Part shown: in pieces, positions 1 through 8,699 of the stretch | Position numbering within the stretch: position 1 is the stretch's first letter | Layout: each line of letters starts with the position of its first letter | NCBI GenBank assembly: GCA_035296965.1 | Contig: DATGZX010000369.1 | Span: forward strand, 1-60,745 | Origin: DATGZX01 sp035296965 | GTDB lineage: Bacteria > Planctomycetota > Planctomycetia > Gemmatales > Gemmataceae | Reading direction: 5' to 3' | DNA: 60,745 bases | Translations under genes and position numbers: made by a program | Notes under the pieces: generated by a model | What the model was told of the DNA's origin: nothing | Seen by the model: only the letters and a program-made list of their open reading frames with translations | Databases searched by the model: none

Positions 1-2241
1 GGTCAGCGTGATTGTACCATCGGAGCTGAACAGGCCGGCGCCCTGGTTGGCGGAGTTGCCGCTGACGGTGCAGTTGGTCAGCGTGGTCGTGCCTTCGGAG
101 AACAGGCCACCGCCGTTCCCGGAGCTGGAATTGCCGCTGACAGTGGAGTTGGTCAGCGAGACCGTGCCCCCGTCGTTGAACAGACCGCCGCCCTCGCTGG
201 CGTTGCCGCCGCTGATCGTCAGGCTCGAGATTGACGCCGTGACACTCCCGTCGATCTGGAACACGCGGCTCAGCCCGCCGCCGCTGACCGTCACACCCGC
301 CGCCGGGCCGGTGATCGTCTCCGTCCCGCTCGTGTTGCTCAGCTCGAGCTCGCTTGAGGTCAACGTAATCGTCTGGGCGCTGGCGAAGACGGTCGGGTCA
401 AAGGTGATCGTTTGCGCGCCGGTCAGAACATCGGCCAGGTCAACCGCCCCGCGCAGGTCTAGCATGCCGAGCTGAACGCCGATGGTGTTGACCACCAGCG
501 GGCCGGGGGCCTGGGCCTCGAAGGCGCCGATGTCGACAATGCCGTTGACGACGCGGGTGAAGCCGCGCTGGTCGGTGGTGACACCGGGGGGAATGAGGGC
601 GTTATTTCCCGCGTCGATGGCTGGGCTGCCGGGTAGAAGGGCCATGGTCTGCATGGGCCCGCCGTAATAATTCAAGGGTGCCAGCAGCGGGTCGAGCGGC
701 AGGGCGCTCGTGCCGGTCAGGTCGGTGCTGACCCAGCCGGAGCTGCCGTCGGTCGCACCGATCAGGTTGTTACCCTGAGAAGTGAAAACGCCAAAGACGT
801 CCGGGCCTGTGACGGCCGTGTTCACGGCGACGATCGTGTTGCCCAGCGTGACCGTGCCGGCGGCGTATAGGCCGCCGCCCTGGTTGGCGGAGTTGCCGCT
901 GACGGTGCAGTTGGTCAGCGTAATCGTGCCTGTGAGGTACTGGTTCACGGCGCCGCCGTCGTTGGTGGCGGAGTTGCCGCTGACGGTGCAGTTGATCAGC
1001 GTAATCGTGGCGTTGTTGCTGGTCAGGCCGCCGCCTGCTAGCGCCGAGTTGCCCGAGACGGTGCAGTCATCGGCCATCAGCGAGGCACCGCCATAGATGG
1101 CCAGGCCGCCGCCGCCGTTGCTGGCGGAGTTGCCGCTGACGGTGGAGTCGGTCAACGAGATCGTGCCGCCGTTGCTGGCCAGGCCGCCGCCGCTGTTAAT
1201 AGCGTGGTTGCCGCTGATGGTGCAGTTGGTCAGCGTGGTCGTGCCGCCGTTGTTGTCCAGTCCTCCGCCAAATGTGCCGGCGGAGTCGCCGTTGACGGTG
1301 GAGTTGGTCAGCGTGGTCGTGCCGTTGTTGTACAGGCCGCCACCCGAGGTCCCTGCGGAGTTGCCGCTAACCGTGCAGTTGGTCAGCGTGCTCGTGCCGC
1401 CGCCGGTGGTGGCCACGCCCCCGCCGGTCCCGGAGGCGGTGTTGTGGCTGACGGTAGAGTTGGTCAGCGTGGTTGTGCCGCCGGAGCTGAACAGGCCCGC
1501 GCCCTGGTTGGCGGAGTTGCCGCTGACGGCGCAGTTGGTCAGCGTGCTCGTGCCAGAGGCGCTGATGTACAGGCCACCGCCGTCGGAGCTGGCGGAGTTG
1601 CCGCTGACGGTGCAGTTGGTCAGCGTGCTCGTGCCTTTGGAGAACAGGCCGCCGCCGTTCCCAGAGGCGGAGTTGCCGCTGACGGTGCAGTTGGTCAGCG
1701 TGCTCGTGCCGCCATCGTTGTACAGGCCGCCGCCGTTGCCGGAGCTGGAGTTGCCGCTGATGGTGACGTTGGTAAGTGTGGTCGTGCCGCCATCGTTGTA
1801 CAGGCCGCCGCCGTTGCTGGCCGTATTGCCGCCGGTGATCGTCAGTCGCGAGAGTGACGCCCTGACACCAGAATTGACCTCGAACACTTGGCTCACCCCG
1901 CGGCCGTTGACCGTCACGTGACCAAAGGTCGGGCCCACAATACTCTCTACCCCCCCCGTGTGGCTCAGCACGAGCGGGCCGTTGAGCAGGTTGATCGTCC
2001 GGGGCGCGTTGAAGAAGGTGCTAAAATCGATCGTGTTGTTCCCCGGGGTCGTATTCGCCCTGGCGATCTCATAGCGCAGGGAGCCGATGCTGCCGTTGTC
2101 AAGCGTATTGGTGACTAAAAATGTGGAGAGTACCATGCGGTCCTCCAGCAGCTCCAACGTCGGACGAAACCGCCGCCGCTGCAGGCCCTTGACGGTCCCC
2201 CGCACGCCGCTCCGCCGATCTTTCGCTCGCTGGTGACTCAT
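1..2241 (-). CDS. Giant secreted parallel beta-helix protein (C-terminus beyond left edge)
   Basis: An open frame of 747 codons starts at 2241 and is still open at base 1, so the C-terminus is missing. The ATG follows a GAGGGA ribosome site. Residues around 30-40 read LELLEDRMVLS, matching the LEPR-XLL-type N-terminal motif common on giant planctomycete surface proteins. Then come about 13 copies of a roughly 26-residue repeat of the form TLTNCTVSGNSA-x-GGGLY, typical of Pmp-like right-handed beta-helices. A segment with YYGGPMQTMALLPGSPAID and DQRGFTR...DIGAFE follows (choice-of-anchor Q type), and then a second helix module begins. Likely exported and cell-surface; the ligand is unknown. 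It lies 48 bases downstream of the TIGR03032-type gene, probably in the same transcript. Confidence 0.85.
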   Translation of the reverse strand, partial: MSHQRAKDRRSGVRGTVKGLQRRRFRPTLELLEDRMVLSTFLVTNTLDNGSIGSLRYEIARANTTPGNNTIDFSTFFNAPRTINLLNGPLVLSHTGGVESIVGPTFGHVTVNGRGVSQVFEVNSGVRASLSRLTITGGNTASNGGGLYNDGGTTTLTNVTISGNSSSGNGGGLYNDGGTSTLTNCTVSGNSASGNGGGLFSKGTSTLTNCTVSGNSASSDGGGLYISASGTSTLTNCAVSGNSANQGAGLFSSGGTTTLTNSTVSHNTASGTGGGVATTGGGTSTLTNCTVSGNSAGTSGGGLYNNGTTTLTNSTVNGDSAGTFGGGLDNNGGTTTLTNCTISGNHAINSGGGLASNGGTISLTDSTVSGNSASNGGGGLAIYGGASLMADDCTVSGNSALAGGGLTSNNATITLINCTVSGNSATNDGGAVNQYLTGTITLTNCTVSGNSANQGGGLYAAGTVTLGNTIVAVNTAVTGPDVFGVFTSQGNNLIGATDGSSGWVSTDLTGTSALPLDPLLAPLNYYGGPMQTMALLPGSPAIDAGNNALIPPGVTTDQRGFTRVVNGIVDIGAFEAQAPGPLVVNTIGVQLGMLDLRGAVDLADVLTGAQTITFDPTVFASAQTITLTSSELELSNTSGTETITGPAAGVTVSGGGLSRVFQIDGSVTASISSLTISGGNASEGGGLFNDGGTVSLTNSTVSGNSSSGNGGGLFSEGTTTLTNCTVSGNSANQGAGLFSSDGTITLT
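780..1860 (-). repeat. In-frame tandem repeats of about 75-84 bp in the beta-helix gene
   Basis: Read on the minus strand, about 13 imperfect repeats each encode a thr-leu-thr-asn-cys-thr-val-ser-gly-asn-ser core followed by a GGG-Leu turn. Unit length varies by whole codons, so the frame is kept. Some cores are nearly identical in DNA, which suggests recent duplication or gene conversion. A second, partial block begins again near bases 1-240. These are coding repeats, one beta-helix coil each, and not a CRISPR. Confidence 0.85.
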
Positions 2242-2289
2242 GGTTCCCTCGATCTTCTCGTTATGAACAACCTTTGGTGGTAATCGCTC

Positions 2290-3552
2290 TCACGCCGGCC
2301 CCAGCGGCTCAGTCCCACTACCGGCCGACCCCGCCGCGCCAGGGGTCGGCTGGGCCGGTACCCGCAACGGCGCCGGCACATCGGCCAGTGCCACGTCGGG
2401 CACAACGAACGAGTGCTCCAGCAACTTGTCGTCGTTGTTGATCAGGTCCGGGTAGCGCCGGCCCGGCAGCACGGTCACGGCAAAAATTTCCTGGACGGCG
2501 GTCTCGAACCGCAGCAGCGCGACCACCTGCCCGGACCTTAGGTCGATCGCGCAGATGCCACAGGTCCGCTCGTGCTCGGCCAGCCGCTCGGTGATCGGGA
2601 TGCCGCTGAAGACGGCGCTCTCGCGCACCTGAGAAAGGCCGACGAAGGCGAGGTTGCCGGCGAAATCGAGCCCGCGCGTGAAGCCCGGCACTTCGGCGAT
2701 TGGCTCGTACTTGCCGGTGTTCGCGTCGATGAAGCCGAGCGTTCCCGCGCCCGACTCGCAGACCCAAAGCCGGCCTGCGTACCACCGCGGCGAGTGGGGC
2801 ATCGACAACCCGCGGGCGATCACCGCGCCCGAGTCCACATCCATCAGGACGCCGCCCTTGGCCTTGTTCGCCCGCCAGCCGGCCGGCTCGTCGCTCTCGC
2901 CCAGGGCCGTGACGTAACGCGGGCGGCCATCGACCATCCCCAGGCCGTTGAGATGGCAGCGGTCGGTGGGCTCCAGCGCCGAGACGAACGGCGGCCGCCA
3001 GCGCGGCGTGAAGCTGGCCGAGCGGTCGAGTGTGCAGAGGCAGGAGAACCGAGTGTTGACGACCCAGAGCGCGCCGCCGGCATCCCAGGCCATCTCATGG
3101 ATCTGGATGTTGCCCGTGACGTGGCTGGCGCGGGGCAGGAAGCAGGCGTCGTGCCGGCCGGGCGGATCGAGCTTGGCGGTGACGGCCGGAACGTTGACGT
3201 ACTCCCAGACCTGAAGCGTGGTGCCGACGGCCAGCCGGTCGCCGTCGAGGGCCATGCCCATCGGGGCCTGGAAGACGCGGAAGTGAGTGTTGAGGTGGTC
3301 CCCCTCCTCGCGGACCAGCACGAGCTTGCCGGCCTGGTAGGTGGTGACCAACAGCGACGCGCCGAGCTGCCGCAACAGCGCGGGGAAGTTCGGCGTGTGG
3401 ACGGCCCGCAGCGGCGCCGGATCCTCCGTCTTGGGGCGGCCCGGGTCCGGCATCGGGCCGGCTGGTGCACCTTGCATGCTAAAGAGAAGATCGTGAGCGC
3501 TCTGCTTGGTCTGGTCCGGCGTCAGGCGTGCGGGGGCAGTTTGCGTAGCCAT
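2290..3552 (-). CDS. TIGR03032-family (DUF4915-like) protein
   Basis: 420 residues from the chosen ATG at 3552; an upstream in-frame extension to 3717 has no family features. Near residue 55 the protein reads HTPNFPALLRQLGASLLVTT, followed by YQAGKLVLVR, FRVFQAPMGMA and later HEMAWDAGGALWVVNTRFSCL, CHLNGLGMVDGRPRYVTALG, MPHSPRWYAGRLWVCESGAG and GLSQVRESAVFSG. These near-invariant blocks are those I associate with the TIGR03032 family, which looks like a beta-propeller and has no established function. There is no obvious signal peptide. The next gene in the same direction is the giant beta-helix protein 48 bases downstream, so a shared role in making or modifying that surface protein is possible but inferred only. 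Confidence 0.8.
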   Translation of the reverse strand: MATQTAPARLTPDQTKQSAHDLLFSMQGAPAGPMPDPGRPKTEDPAPLRAVHTPNFPALLRQLGASLLVTTYQAGKLVLVREEGDHLNTHFRVFQAPMGMALDGDRLAVGTTLQVWEYVNVPAVTAKLDPPGRHDACFLPRASHVTGNIQIHEMAWDAGGALWVVNTRFSCLCTLDRSASFTPRWRPPFVSALEPTDRCHLNGLGMVDGRPRYVTALGESDEPAGWRANKAKGGVLMDVDSGAVIARGLSMPHSPRWYAGRLWVCESGAGTLGFIDANTGKYEPIAEVPGFTRGLDFAGNLAFVGLSQVRESAVFSGIPITERLAEHERTCGICAIDLRSGQVVALLRFETAVQEIFAVTVLPGRRYPDLINNDDKLLEHSFVVPDVALADVPAPLRVPAQPTPGAAGSAGSGTEPLGPA

Positions 3553-4033
3553 ATTTTTCCCACTTGTGCCCAAGGGACCGGAGCAGGGCGGGCCGGCTTC
3601 ATCGACCGCAACGGCTCCAAGATCGATCCTTGGCGTAGAGATCAGGTCACAGTCATTCCGGCGTGATCCTGCGTGAAGCGGCACGATCCCAAAGCTGGAG
3701 ATAAGGGCTCGGAACAATCGTTAAAACGTCTGATCTAATTCTCGTGGTTCCATTCCGAGATCGATTCGGGTGCACCAAACGCTGTTGTGTCGGATGGAAC
3801 TTCGGATGCGGTCAACTGCTTTAGTGGAGGTAGTTCCTGACCAGACAAGGAAGAAGTTCACTCCTTGTTACGCATTCGCAAAGTGCACCGAACCTACCAG
3901 GGTTCGTCATGCGGCAAAAGGAAGTATCCTGGGCGACACCGCGGTCAGGCTTAAAGGGCGACGTTCGCCGTGGTGATCCGCATCAAAAAGGCACGTACGC
4001 CACGACCAATCGGGTTAACTAGAACACGTACGA
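3553..4033. other. Intergenic, no convincing gene
   Basis: About 480 bases between divergent genes. Short open frames here lack a ribosome site and any recognisable family. It presumably holds the promoters for the leftward TIGR03032 unit and the rightward hydrolase remnant, but no clear promoter elements were identified. Confidence 0.5.
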
Positions 4034-5065
4034 ATGGTCGCGTCAATTAAAAAAGAAATTCTTGATCAAACGATCAAACGATTACCCGGCTCTCCCAGTA
4101 AGGCGCTCGCGTTTACCGTCCCCCCGATGTCCCTTCCCATCATCCAGGGCGATGAAGCCAGTCGCCAGAAGGTCCTGGAGAGGATGGCCCATTACCTGGT
4201 CCCCGGCATGAGCATCGCTGTGATCCAGGACGACCGGATTCTCTTGACGCGCGAATATGGCGTCATGAATGCAGCGAGCAGGCAGGCCGTCACCAGGCAG
4301 ACGCGCTTCCAGGCGGCCTCGGTCAGCAAGCCGCTTGCGACCCTCGCGGCTCTTCGCCTGGTCCAGCGGGGCAAGCTGGCCTTGGATGGCGACCTGGACA
4401 AGTTCCTAGTCTCCTGGAAGATCCCCGACAACGACTTCACGCGACAGAAACCCGTGACGCTGCGCCAGATCTTCACCCACAGCGCTGCCTTCACCGTCAG
4501 TGGGTTCGGCGGGTATGCCCCCGAGGCGAAACTCCCCTCGCTGCACCTGGTGTTGGACGGTGAGAAACCCGCCAACTCAGCGCCGATTCGAGTCAATTTC
4601 GTGCCGGGCAGCAAAACTCGCTATTCCGGAGGCGGCTTCACTGTGCTGCAGCAGACGCTTATCGACGTTTACGGCCGTCCCTTTCCTGCGATGATGGATG
4701 ACCTTGTCCTCATCCCGTTGAAAATGGCACACAGTTCGTTCCAGCAGCCGCCTGCCAGCGCCCTCGCGAAAGAGGCAGCCAGCGGGCATACAAATGGGAA
4801 GCCGATAACAGGCCGCTGGCATGTTTATCCGGAAATGGCGGCCGCGGGACTGTGGACAACGCCTTCGGATCTCGCCCTCTTCGTGCTCGGCATAGAGCAT
4901 GCTCGGCGCGGCAACTCCGACGCCATCCTATCGGCCGATCTAGCGAACCAGATGCTAACGAGGCAGATCGATAATTGGGGCCTCGGCATCGACCTTGGCG
5001 GAAGAGGCCCGTCTTTGTCCTTTACACACAACGGTGCTACCTGCCCTCCAAACAGTCTTCAATGA
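4034..5065 (+). pseudogene. Serine hydrolase (class C beta-lactamase/EstB fold), 3' truncated
   Basis: The 343-residue frame reads as a beta-lactamase-related serine hydrolase: GMSIAVIQD near residue 58, the catalytic SxxK as S96-V-S-K99, the second motif Y197-S-G, and the third-motif region ending FTHNG at 331-335. Family members continue for a further 30-60 residues after HNG (typically NxGFR). Here the homology stops at about base 5038 and eight unrelated residues lead to a stop, while another gene remnant begins in a different frame at the same point. I read this as a deletion junction leaving an enzyme without its last strand and helix. No signal peptide is visible; the true start could be the Met at residue 32. 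Confidence 0.75.
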
Positions 5066-5300
5066 AAACCCGGAGCTGATTGCGAAATCTGGCGACATGG
5101 TCCAGCACGCCGAGTGCGCCTTGCTGCAGTTGGCAGCCAACTCCAATCTGCTCGGCAAGGAGGCGATCCATCGGCACATGCTCGGCCTGAAGGCGCGCCT
5201 GAAAGGGACGGCAAACTCCGAATTGGAATACTTGTTGATCGACAGAATTGCCATCTGCTGGTTGGGCGTCAATTACTATGAACAGGATGCCGCTAGTCAA
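5037..5300 (+). pseudogene. 3' remnant of a conserved planctomycete hypothetical gene
   Basis: In a frame different from the preceding hydrolase, about 88 residues read LPALQTVFNENPEL, then ALLQLAANSNLLGKEAI and LLIDRIAICWLGVNYYEQ. The pattern (hxxhhxxxPExxxxxGD, then ELxxLLIDRIxxCWL) resembles a small hypothetical protein I have seen repeatedly in planctomycete genomes, without a known function. There is no start codon of its own, and it is joined to the truncated hydrolase at about 5037. After base 5300 the frame continues with no recognisable protein. Function not assigned. Confidence 0.45.
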
Positions 5301-5655
5301 CTCCTCAGCGAAAAGGGCCAGCCTTCAGAGCATAGGCCGACCGTCTTGGGACGCGGCAAGAAGCGTTCGATCGCCGGCCAGTATCACGAACTGCCTGGCT
5401 TGGGACGCCGGCCAAAAACAAGACGCGTGGTAAGAAGGTCGGTATTTGCTTCGTCGTCATCAAATGGCTCGAAATAGATTTCGACCACTACTTCTCGCTT
5501 GCCTTTCTTGCCCACTCCGTTCCGATTATGATGGGAAGCTGCTTCTGGTCGAGAGCGTGATCCCTACCGACAAGACTTTCAGCGGCTGGTCTGGAACTTG
5601 TGCGGCAGGGTATGCGTGGCTGTGCGGCTGAAGAAGGTGACAATTGTTCTACCAA
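5301..5655. other. Debris region, possible methyltransferase shard
   Basis: No intact gene. On the plus strand around 5533-5592 a short stretch reads DGKLLLVESVIP followed by TDKTFSG, which resembles the strand and loop just before the C-terminal part of SAM-dependent O-methyltransferases. It ends without continuing the fold. A better piece of the same type of enzyme lies at 6297-6475, so both may derive from one disrupted gene. The match is short and uncertain. Confidence 0.3.
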
Positions 5656-6165
5656 TCACGGCTGCACCAGATCCGGGTGCGAAACAAAGATTGACATGTG
5701 ATTGGCGGTATCGTACTCAATCCAAGGTCTAACGTATACGACAGCTTTGCCAGGAGCCGTAACCCGACCTTCTGTTACATAGATCTTGAGTGGTATGGCG
5801 CCCTTGGAAAAGTTTGCCGTTCTGTGGGCCGTTAAGTAGTGATAGCCCTGGATATTCCAAGCAGGGTGAAGATAACCATTTCCGGTGATGCTCTGAAGCA
5901 CTCCAAACTTTTCAACAATGGCATTTCTGTTAGAAGTAACCTCCTTGTTATACTTGACAGGTGCTCCTTGGTTATCATCCGCTTCCTGCTTTTCTTCACG
6001 GAAGATCTTCTCAACGGCTGCTTGTGCTTCATCAACCATGCGAGTCTCTTCTCGAATTCGAGTCTCTTCGAGTCGATAGTGGCGTTGCAAAACGAACCAA
6101 AGGACGGCGAAACCAACACCTGAGAGTATCAGGATACTTGCCCAGACGGCCTTGCCTTTTTTCAT
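5656..6165 (-). CDS. Membrane-anchored hypothetical protein
   Basis: 169 residues. A KKGK start is followed by one hydrophobic helix (about residues 8-26, ASILILSGVGFAVLWFVL), then a charged, probably helical stretch (residues 30-65, rich in E, R, K and Q), then a mainly beta domain ending GRVTAPGKAVVYVRPWIEYD. The layout suggests a protein anchored by its N-terminus and facing the periplasm. I do not recognise a family. It is flanked on both sides by broken genes, and its AT content is higher than its neighbours', so it may be a late arrival that interrupted a methyltransferase gene. Confidence 0.6.
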   Translation of the reverse strand: MKKGKAVWASILILSGVGFAVLWFVLQRHYRLEETRIREETRMVDEAQAAVEKIFREEKQEADDNQGAPVKYNKEVTSNRNAIVEKFGVLQSITGNGYLHPAWNIQGYHYLTAHRTANFSKGAIPLKIYVTEGRVTAPGKAVVYVRPWIEYDTANHMSIFVSHPDLVQP

Positions 6166-6296
6166 AATCTACTCCACATCCCCGGCAGCTGCCGAACCAC
6201 GCTCGCACAGGCCACGTTTGTTTTACTTCCCTGCCGCACCTGTCGCAGCGAGTATAACTTGCCAGGGCAATCGCATCAAGAAACCCGTCGCCGCTA

Positions 6297-6475
6297 ATGA
6301 CTTGCGTGATCCCGACCGGCAGCGAGCCGTCTTTTGACAAGCTCCTTGATCTGACGATAATGGTCATCCCTGGCGGGCAAGAAAGTACAGAGGACGAGTA
6401 CCGAAAGCTACACGAGTCTGCCGGGTTTCGGTTGAGCAAGATCCTTTCGACAGAAGCCGAGGTCAGCAAAAGCGC
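6297..6475 (+). pseudogene. C-terminal fragment of a SAM-dependent O-methyltransferase
   Basis: About 58 residues read VIPTGSEPSFDKLLDLTIMV, then IPGGQESTEDEYRKLHESAG and FRLSKILSTEAEVS. This matches the end of family-2 O-methyltransferases (KLLDLxMMVxPGGxERTExEYxxLxxxAGFxLxxIVPT). The SAM-binding core and the final residues are absent. At about 6475 it meets, tail to tail, the truncated glycosidase fragment on the opposite strand, so a deletion junction lies there. It cannot be active. Confidence 0.6.
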
Positions 6476-6713
6476 AGCCAAGATGGAAGCCTTTGGCGAA
6501 GGCCGGGGTCGCATTGCCTGATGACACGTCAATGAAGCGGAAGTACGAGGCCCCGGTCTCGTTGGCGTGGTAGTTGTCCCGAACATACTCGAAGCGGTAG
6601 AGACGATCCTTGAAGACAACCGGCGTCGTCTCCACCATGAGGAGGTCAATGGTACCCAGGGTTCGCCCCTCCTCCTTGCCGACTACCCTGACCGCCGGGA
6701 GCATGCCGTTCAT
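6408..6713 (-). pseudogene. N-terminal fragment of a glycosidase-like (five-bladed propeller) protein
   Basis: The first about 78 residues (TLGTIDLLMVETTPVVFKD, YRFEYVRDNYHANETG, SYFRFIDVSSGNATPAFAKG, FHLGCAFAD) look like the start of a GH43-like or uncharacterised beta-propeller glycosidase. Homology ends at about 6475, where the frame enters sequence that codes on the other strand for a methyltransferase tail, and it stops at 6408. The ATG overlaps the stop of the upstream radical SAM gene by a few bases, so it would be translationally coupled. Most of the propeller is missing. Confidence 0.6.
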
Positions 6714-8461
6714 TGGTGCCGTGCGTCGATACGAATGGGGTTAATGCAAACAGAGCCCGGCGGGCCGTTGGGAAAGTTGGTCTCGTAAAAAGTGGGCGGC
6801 TCGTAGGTCCATCCTTGGTTCAAGCGTTGCTCTTCCTGCACGAGATTCTTGTAGAGCCGTTGCCCCACAATCGGTGCCGCGCGTCGGGCTCGCTCACCAC
6901 ATTCCGCATACAACTCATCCAAGAGATCCGTGATATTCTTCGCCTGCCGGGTATCATTGCGATACCACTCGCGCGTCGCCCATAGAACACCTGCGTAGCG
7001 ATCGTTCAGATTCGCGGCTTCGTAGGCAAAGCGTGCTCGCACACGCTGGTCCGAATGATGGCGAAAACGCTTCCAGGCGCGGAGTGTCGTCCGCACAATC
7101 CGCACCACGCTGGGACCATTCACCTCGAAATCGCGCTGGAACGCCCGCAGCAGCAGCTCCGTTTCCTGACCCTGGGGAATGTGCGAGTGGCGGTAGTTGA
7201 ACCGCAACTGTCCGTGGATGTCCGCAATCGAGTAATCGGTGAAATCGAGCAACCTGCCTTGTGTCTGAAGCTCCCTAAAGAGTGGCGTCCCGGGGATTGG
7301 TGTGTAGAGCATGAACTGATGGAATTCCGTCGCATGGCGCACGGCATGCTCAATCACCTCGTCGATATTGTCGAGTGTGTGCTCTTCCAGGCCAATGATG
7401 CTGGAGCCGAGGACGCGGACCCCGTGCTCGCGGAGCTGCTGCGCGAAAGCGATGGTGTCGGTGCCGGCAAGCTTCTGATAGCGCGAGTTCTTCCCCTCCA
7501 GGCCCATCCACACCCAGGAAACCCCCAGTCGCACAAGCTGGTCGAAGGTGTATTTCTGCAACGCGTTGGCCGAACCGAAAACATAGAGCGCCCAAGGCTT
7601 GCCGTGCTTTTCCATCAGTTCCAGTAGCTGCAAGCTCCGCTTGGCATTCAGTAGGAAGTTCTCGTCCATGACAAAGAACGATTGCATGCGGAGGTTCTTC
7701 TCCAACTGACACATGATCTCGAATAGCTCGGAGCCCGTGCGATAGAATTCGATCGATTTGCCTTTGCCGCCGAACATGGCGGATGTCGAACAGAAATTGC
7801 ACCCCATTGGACAGCCGACGGATGGAATGAGCGTGGCGCAGGCGTCGCCGGGGTGATTAATCAGGTTGGTTCCCATAATCCGCGAGCCGATGTTTCCGGG
7901 AACCTGCGGATGACGAATCGGATTGTTGGTGTCCTCTCCAAGATACTCTCTCATCCAGCACACGCCATCCGCCCGCACCACGTGATCGCAAGCGCAATAG
8001 CGATCCAGATTCGGGAGATTGGCCAAGTGCCCGCCAATGAGGATCTGCGCGTGCGGCAGGTGCTTGCGGATAAAGCGGCACATCCAGCGGACTTTGGACA
8101 AATTGGTTTGAATCGCACTAATTCCGACAATATCGTATTCCTGCGTCTGAATCTCCTGCATGAAGCGCGCTTGCGAAGGGAAATCCAGCAACGTCACGGG
8201 CGCGTGCAGATTGGCCTGAATTATCATCAAGCCCCACGAACGATTAAATGTCCGCAACGAGAACGCATGTTGCACGCGCGTGACCTGGTTGTGATACAAC
8301 TCCATCGGATTGATGATTCGACTGCCGTAGCCATCATCTTGGGCGTAGGGACCAAACACACTGGTCAGCAGCACCCGCGCCCTGGATCCCAAGGGATGAT
8401 GCGGCGTCTTATCGGGGAGTGCCGTGGTTTGCGAAAGAGGTACCAAATCAGGTGCGGACAT
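6710..8461 (-). CDS. B12-binding-domain radical SAM protein
   Basis: 583 residues from the ATG at 8461, which follows GAGAGG; a longer frame to 8728 covers non-homologous sequence. Residues about 85-170 form a cobalamin-binding-like Rossmann fold (EYDIVGISAIQTN, ILIGGHLANLP), though the DxHxxG cobalt-ligand motif is not evident. The radical SAM cluster is C217-PMG-C221-NF-C224, followed by FFVMDENFLLN and a gly-rich strand. The C-terminal 150 residues are helical and basic. Such proteins commonly act in lipid, hopanoid or antibiotic methylation or ring chemistry; the substrate cannot be told here. It is the only intact gene in this debris-rich stretch. Confidence 0.85.
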   Translation of the reverse strand: MSAPDLVPLSQTTALPDKTPHHPLGSRARVLLTSVFGPYAQDDGYGSRIINPMELYHNQVTRVQHAFSLRTFNRSWGLMIIQANLHAPVTLLDFPSQARFMQEIQTQEYDIVGISAIQTNLSKVRWMCRFIRKHLPHAQILIGGHLANLPNLDRYCACDHVVRADGVCWMREYLGEDTNNPIRHPQVPGNIGSRIMGTNLINHPGDACATLIPSVGCPMGCNFCSTSAMFGGKGKSIEFYRTGSELFEIMCQLEKNLRMQSFFVMDENFLLNAKRSLQLLELMEKHGKPWALYVFGSANALQKYTFDQLVRLGVSWVWMGLEGKNSRYQKLAGTDTIAFAQQLREHGVRVLGSSIIGLEEHTLDNIDEVIEHAVRHATEFHQFMLYTPIPGTPLFRELQTQGRLLDFTDYSIADIHGQLRFNYRHSHIPQGQETELLLRAFQRDFEVNGPSVVRIVRTTLRAWKRFRHHSDQRVRARFAYEAANLNDRYAGVLWATREWYRNDTRQAKNITDLLDELYAECGERARRAAPIVGQRLYKNLVQEEQRLNQGWTYEPPTFYETNFPNGPPGSVCINPIRIDARHQ

Positions 8462-8699
8462 AAAAAACCGCCTCTCAATGTGAGCAACGTTTCGCTTGTT
8501 TGCGCGACGCACCAACAACCGCAGCCACGGAGAATTCCCAAGAGAAACATGGAAACGCGACAGAGCTTTCGGCAAACGTTTGGTGGTCGAAATTCCGCAG
8601 TCCGTTCGTGCGGCAAACGCTCCTGCTGGTTCGCGCCCAGCGCGGGCGCAGAAGACATGCCGCAAAAACATCGAATCCCTGTTCAGCGCCAATCGGTAC

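Noticed and set aside
780..1860. Regular repeats that could be taken for a CRISPR or satellite
   Set aside because: Unit length changes only by multiples of three and the whole stretch encodes beta-helix coils, so it is coding repeat DNA.
1097..1921. Repetitive plus-strand frame rich in Pro/Leu (PLTVQLVSV repeats)
   Set aside because: Mirror image of the beta-helix repeats on the minus strand. The minus frame has a start, a ribosome site and a known fold.
2572..3666. 364-codon open frame on the plus strand
   Set aside because: Antisense to the TIGR03032-type gene, whose conserved motifs settle the strand.
3770..3976. 68-residue frame on the plus strand
   Set aside because: No ribosome site, no hydrophobic or domain pattern; probably chance.
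6408..8461. Radical SAM plus glycosidase as a functional operon
   Set aside because: The four-base overlap is typical of operons, but the glycosidase is cut after about 78 residues, so only the radical SAM gene is counted as functional.
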